Assembly (NCBI GenBank): GCA_964036295.1
Contig: OZ038472.1
Span: 1,317,501 to 1,381,500, forward strand
Direction: 5' to 3'
Length of the DNA stretch: 64,000 nt
Source: Plumapathes pennacea
Lineage: Eukaryota > Cnidaria > Anthozoa > Antipatharia > Myriopathidae
Position numbers and translations under genes: made by a program. Of the stretch, positions 59,824-64,000 are shown piece after piece (within the stretch, counting starts at the first letter, position 1; every line of letters begins with the position of its first letter). Below the pieces are notes generated by a model. That model saw only the letters and a program-made list of their open reading frames with translations, had not been told where the DNA came from and did not search any database.

Positions 59824-61444
59824 CCTTTGAAGTAGGCACGTGAACGCAGACCTGGCATGATTCAGGGAACATAAATTTCACATATCAGATGAAGCCTCAC
59901 TGTTGTACTGATGTAAACTCACTAATGCAAGAACAAACAAAGCTTGCATTTTTGAGAACCCTTATTCTAAGTACGCAAAACCCTATTTTTGCAGCAAGAA
60001 AAAAAACACACACACACACAAAAGTTAAGGTTTGGTTTGGGAGGTCTGAATTCCCAGTGCCCCAAATCATGAATTTTCAATAGGGAGATGGGGGAGGGGT
60101 AAATGGCCGGATAATGTTTCACAGAGAATCCTAAATCTTTAGTGTTGCTCTAGCGGCTGCACCATTCACTCTTCAAGCCTAAGTTAATATTAGTTTTCTG
60201 TAAATTCGAAAGTTTGACTTGGCATTTGACAATCAAAATAATTACTTTGTGGCGTGTTTAGTGCATGTGGACAATAGAATTATACGAAAGTTAGGCGGAA
60301 GTTTAGCTTTTACTCAATGGAGGCTCAAGTGCTACAGGTGATTCAGTTGTCAGTGCACGAAAATCTCAGATCCAAGAATAAAGCGTATGCGTGAGCGGGA
60401 TAAAATAGAAGCAGGTCGGAACATCGCAGGCTCGGTTTGAGTTTTGAAGTTCAAATTTGTTTTCGAACGTTTTAGTAGATAAATCCAATGCGATTTATTT
60501 CAGTAAAGAAAGACTTCAGTCTTCACTTGCGATAGTTAACTCAAGCATAATTTAACCATTATTTGTAAAAGCTGCATAAAAGATAGACACGGGCTGTTTA
60601 CTTTATTTTACAAACAAGACAACACGGCTCGTGATTTTTAACTTTTCTGACCGTGTTTTATGAACATCCGGCGTGTTTATATAAGAGTACAAAGACATGA
60701 AAGCGTGTTTATATTACATGAGTAATGTTTTGTTAACAGATATATCAATAATTTTTATTAATCAATCCATGATACTTGTTTGTGTTTCTTTCATACAATA
60801 AATGTATCAATGCAAATGCTTGTTACGTTTGTAACCAATGACGTCAGAGGAGAACACACAAACTTAACTAAGAAACAAACAGATAGATGACTAAAGTGAA
60901 ATCTGTCCTGGAAATACATGACCTTCATGGAACATTAAAAGAACGGTTTGGGCATTTCAGAGTTGCCCAACTATCACTGTTTTGTATAACTTTCTTTTCT
61001 TTTTTTTTTTCACGGATAATCCTCGCAAATTAAGGTGACAAGAGAAATGCTTAAGAAGAACCTGGGGGGGGTGGGGGGGGGGGGGAGTACTCCCTATATA
61101 CCTATGTATATGCTCTGTTCGATCAGTTTGTGTTCTTTGCTGTCACCAAAATTTACGCTGTCATTGCCACGCCGAAAATGTGTTCGTAAATTGAAAAAGT
61201 TTTATGGTCTAGTCTGAAACAGGGTCGCAGATGAAAGCACTTTGTCTGAGACAGGATAGTAAACTTTACAACCCCTCCCCCCCCTCCCGAAGAACGTTTT
61301 TTCGTGCACTCCGAGCGAATTGTTCATTCTTGGTCTTGTTAAGTCTTGTTGAGTCTAGTTCAATATTGTTCAGTTTTGCTCAGTCTTGTTCAGTCTTGTT
61401 CAATCTTGTTTAGCACATTCACGAATCAGTATAAAGGACCTACA
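59824..61444. other. 3' region of TRIM gene and intergenic DNA
   Basis: It has AATAAA candidates (for example 60377-60382), a short AC run (60007-60021), a poly-T run near 61000-61010, a poly-G tract (61065-61086) and a degenerate repeat of TCTTGTTCAGTCT-like words (about 61325-61412). No gene is supported. Confidence 0.55.
61325..61412. repeat. Degenerate 10-12-base tandem repeat
   Basis: Words TCTTGTT, AGTCTTGTTCAG and CAGTTTTGCTCAG follow each other about eight times just before the F-box ORF. Confidence 0.75.
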
Positions 61445-61714
61445 ATGCCTTGCTACGTACACCCTGAAGCTTCGAAAATGGGCTTGAATCAATTACCGGA
61501 TGAGATCTTGCTGAATATCTTTCAGTTTTTGACGAGCACTGTCGACCTGTTGAGTATCAGCTGCGTTTCCGTAAGATTCCGAAGGATAGTTGCCGATCCC
61601 CATAACAGATCGTCGTGTAGGATGGCCGATTTGGCAGATTGGCTGGACGGCCAACAAGATGCGGAAATAGCAAAATATATATACGAGTGTTTTCAAATTA
61701 GGAAAAACATATAG
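61445..61714 (+). CDS. Short F-box protein or fragment
   Basis: From the ATG at 61445 an 89-residue frame begins MPCYVHPEASKMGLNQLPDEI. The F-box core is LNQLPDEILLNIFQFLTSTV followed by DLLSISCVSVRFRRIVADP, about residues 13-53, so Skp1 binding in an SCF ligase is plausible. The frame ends soon after (RKNI, stop), without a substrate-binding domain. Either it is a minimal F-box protein or the 5' part of a broken gene that continues in other frames to about 62577. A longer start at 61346 reads through simple repeats and is unlikely. Confidence 0.55.
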   Translation: MPCYVHPEASKMGLNQLPDEILLNIFQFLTSTVDLLSISCVSVRFRRIVADPHNRSSCRMADLADWLDGQQDAEIAKYIYECFQIRKNI

Positions 61715-61834
61715 CTTTTACAAATTTATCATCATACACATACCTAATGTTACGTAATACTACCTATACTATTAGAGAGAAAAAAACCCACGTACAGTCA
61801 GTCACATGGTTCTCTAATAAAAGTTGTCTTGTCT

Positions 61835-61865
61835 TGTCTTGTCTTGTCTTGTCTTGTCTTGTCAA
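61835..61865. repeat. (CTTGT)n pentanucleotide microsatellite
   Basis: About six or seven units of TTGTC. Confidence 0.95.
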
Positions 61866-61883
61866 GATTAAGCCATTTGTTGT

Positions 61884-62577
61884 TTGTCTCTCGATTCACC
61901 CAAGCCGCTACCGGAACCTCTTAGATCCATCCTGCAAACTGAAAGTGGCATGCCTCTGGAATACAAGGGAGCGGCTTGTTACGCCAACCTTCTTTTTAGT
62001 AAAGTTCTGTCATCGGTTAAGGAGCGGTTACTTGAGCATACTTTTGCATGCGAGGATCATCATCCATACGAAGTTCCTCCTTGCAAGTCTCTTAGCTGTT
62101 GGGGGCGACCGCAGCTATGGTGGGGTGTTTTTTTTTTTTTTTTTTTTCGTTTTTTTCGGCACATTGTTCCACGTGTCATGGGAGCTCTTCGAACACCTCT
62201 TCGTGTATTGAACGGACTTTACGAAGGAGACATTGAAGACGTAAATTAATGTGCTCATAATAAGGCTTGAAAAATTTCTGAAAGAAGACTTAAGCCGCTG
62301 GTTGAATCACAAAGAGATGGAAGGTGAAATGGGAAAATTCCTCAACCCAAGTCCCGGTCTCTCTCGCCGGGCTTATTTTCACCTCAAGCAGGTTCTGCAG
62401 CATTTTGGAATAATAATCTTTTGTTCGTGGGGGTCTTATGGAGCGGACCCACCTACCTTACGCAGATTTGACAAAGGAACGTATCATGTTCGGAAATCTG
62501 GTGGCCACGCGTCCTTCCCATGGGCCTCAGGTAAATGTTACAGTAAAGGCAAGCATATTAGAGCCAAGGAACTATAA
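61884..62577 (+). pseudogene. Fragmented coding-like DNA after the F-box ORF
   Basis: Three protein-like segments lie one after another in three different frames: about 61884-62110 (PKPLPEPLRSILQ...YKGAACYANLLFSKVLSS), 62251-62500 (LEKFLKEDLSRWLNH...LSRRAYFHLKQVLQHFG) and 62438-62530 (LPYADLTKERIMFGNLVA). A poly-T run (62127-62145) lies within the first segment. The composition looks like real protein, yet no acceptor/donor pairs join the segments convincingly, except a possible donor CAG|GTAAAT at 62530. I do not recognise the family. It may be a decayed gene or retrocopy. Confidence 0.35.
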
Positions 62578-62694
62578 ATACTTGAAGGGAGGTTTTTTTC
62601 CTGGGGTCAGTGATCATTTACACACGTGCATTTTTGTATTTTGTGCTAAACCCACTGAATTTGGTGGACACTTGCATAGCACGTTGCTTGGCTT

Positions 62695-63815
62695 TACTTG
62701 TTTGGGTTTTACATATTGTAATTTTTTGGTATGTGTGTGTTCTTTCGCAGTATTTTCCATACGTGATAGCGGAGTATATCAGCGGGGTTCAGGCGGTTTT
62801 TTTACCACCTACAGTCAAGGTAATATCTCCATGCAGCAACTGAACGGCGTTCTCATTTCTCCTATAAAGGCTTCGATAACCGCAGACTTCGTGAGGATGT
62901 CCCTGCAGACTCCTGTAGAATGCAGACGTGACGTTATATAGGCTTGTATACTCGTGACGTCTTGCAACACACAAAACATCCCGCCATATTGCATATACCC
63001 CTACAACACACACAAAACAATACAAAGCGAACCACAAGTCAACACATCACACACAAGCAAGTTTCACATGACTGTTGCTATCAACTTCGGTCACACGATA
63101 GGTCATCTAGTACGCACAACACAACACACAACTCTACAAAGGAACACATAAACTCATCCACAAATTCTCTCAATTTCCAGCAACAACGAGCGGTCAGTGT
63201 CTGTGTATACCGACCCAACCTTGTCCCCAAAATCGTGTCGAAGTTTGTCATCAAAGCACTCGACGTAAACGGGGGTTTCTGACACTGTGCACAAATAACT
63301 CCACTGTTTTACTTTTCTTGTAGGAAACCCTCATTCCGGGGTTGTACTATCTACTGGATTTGTGCGGGGAATACGAGATGGCGCTGTTGCACGCTGTTCT
63401 GGCCGAGCGGTTTGGGGGTGGTGGACCTGAATCCGTAATGAAGCTCCAAGCCAGGAGGTCGTGGGTTCAATTCCCACGGCCGGCAGTAGTAAGAAGGTTT
63501 TTCATCCGAGGAGGCAACTCCAACGGTTTTTCCCTTCTGAACCTGTCTTCTTTCTACAGGTATTCCACCGGTCGGACATTTGAAACATGAGCCTCTGGCT
63601 CGGGTGAATGGGCAACCACTCCCTAATGCTTCGACTTTAAATAGACGATATTTATATTTATTTATTTTATTTCTGGAGAAAGGAGCCAGAGAGCTGTTTC
63701 GTGCACTGCACGAGGATTACATGAAGTACCACAAGTTCAAAGGCAAAGTGTGAAAGGAAAACTTCGAAGGAAAGGTAGAAAATATGACACTTGGAACTAA
63801 AAGTAAACAGCGCCT
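62695..63815 (+). pseudogene. URB2: Duplicated, SINE-broken copy of the last two URB2 exons
   Basis: DNA matching 56230-57000 is repeated here, introns included. The copy of exon 56294-56362 is at 62751-62819 (YFPYVIAEYISGVQAVFLPP) and the copy of the last exon starts at 63324 and ends with the stop at 63751-63753. The splice sites and reading frame are kept, with few amino-acid changes, until the last exon is cut after residues HAVL by an insertion at about 63403-63670. Downstream of the insertion the frame resumes EKGARELFRALHEDYMKYHK. The earlier URB2 exons are not present nearby, so the copy cannot make the protein. Confidence 0.9.
63403..63670 (+). mobile_element. tRNA-derived SINE inserted in the URB2 tail copy
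   Basis: The insertion starts with TGGCCGAGCGG, a Pol III A box of the tRNA-Leu/Ser type, and has a B box GGGTTCAATTCCC at about 63465-63477. A non-tRNA body and an AT-rich tail of TTTATTTAT words follow. TTCTGG is present on both sides (63397-63402 and 63671-63676) and once in the intact URB2 exon (about 56885), as expected of a 6-base target-site duplication. This defines the element by comparison with its empty site. Confidence 0.88.
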
Positions 63816-64000
63816 GATAGAAGTAATGGTAGACTGAAACGACTAGTCAAATGGAACTGCAAACTTTCGGCGCCGATTCAGACGTCAAACTTTTCATGGG
63901 TGCCGAATCTAATGCTTAAGTTATATATTCATTATATAAAATAAAATTACAGTAACATTTGCTTGAATATTTGGGAGTCACACTCGCGTTCCATAATTTA
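63816..64000. other. Window end, no feature
   Basis: AT-rich DNA with an AATAAA-like word near 63940; nothing else is visible. Confidence 0.5.

Noticed and set aside
63403-63490. Functional tRNA gene
   Set aside because: A and B boxes are present but no closed acceptor stem is seen and the sequence runs into a SINE body and tail flanked by a target duplication.

Overview
The window reads as nuclear DNA of an animal, most likely an anthozoan cnidarian (stony coral or sea anemone). The genes are intron-rich with GT-AG junctions and clearly metazoan: a BET bromodomain protein with a BRD4-type C-terminus, YPEL5, RALGPS, RIOK1, a sigma-1 receptor, URB2 and a TRIM-NHL protein. Introns and intergenic DNA are AT-rich and full of small inverted-repeat elements, microsatellites and poly-C tracts. 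The taxon is an inference from gene content and texture; no marker gene for it is present.

Layout, left to right. 1-3.7 kb: no supported gene, one foldback element, one GTT microsatellite. 3.7-14.75 kb (+): a BET gene with about 25 coding exons, with evidence for a short and a long isoform. 17.0-19.5 kb (-): YPEL5, six exons, convergent with the BET gene. 20.1-20.5 kb (-): a possible small secreted cysteine-rich protein. 21.8-29.4 kb (-): RALGPS, about 19 coding exons (RasGEF then PH). 31.0-32.7 kb (+): RIOK1 in one uninterrupted exon, head to head with RALGPS. 33.8-35.2 kb (-): SIGMAR1, three exons encoding 223 residues. 38.4-39.4 kb (+): three phase-compatible exons of an unrecognised gene. 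41.4-57.0 kb (+): URB2, about 35 exons, with a 740-base ATC microsatellite in one intron. 57.6-59.8 kb (+): an intronless TRIM-NHL gene. 61.4-62.6 kb (+): a short F-box ORF and fragmented coding-like DNA. 62.7-63.8 kb (+): a duplicated copy of the last two URB2 exons, broken by a tRNA-derived SINE.

The genes do not form an operon or pathway. They are mostly housekeeping or regulatory: transcription elongation (BET/BRD4), the CTLH ubiquitin ligase (YPEL5), Ral GTPase signalling (RALGPS), ribosome maturation (RIOK1 for 40S, URB2 for 60S), ER chaperoning and sterol-like ligand binding (SIGMAR1), and ubiquitin ligase activity (TRIM-NHL). I found no novel multi-gene system. The most informative observations are the conserved dual-terminus design of the BET gene, the URB2 tail duplication with a datable SINE insertion, and several families of foldback elements or MITEs, some nested, sitting in introns and near promoters.
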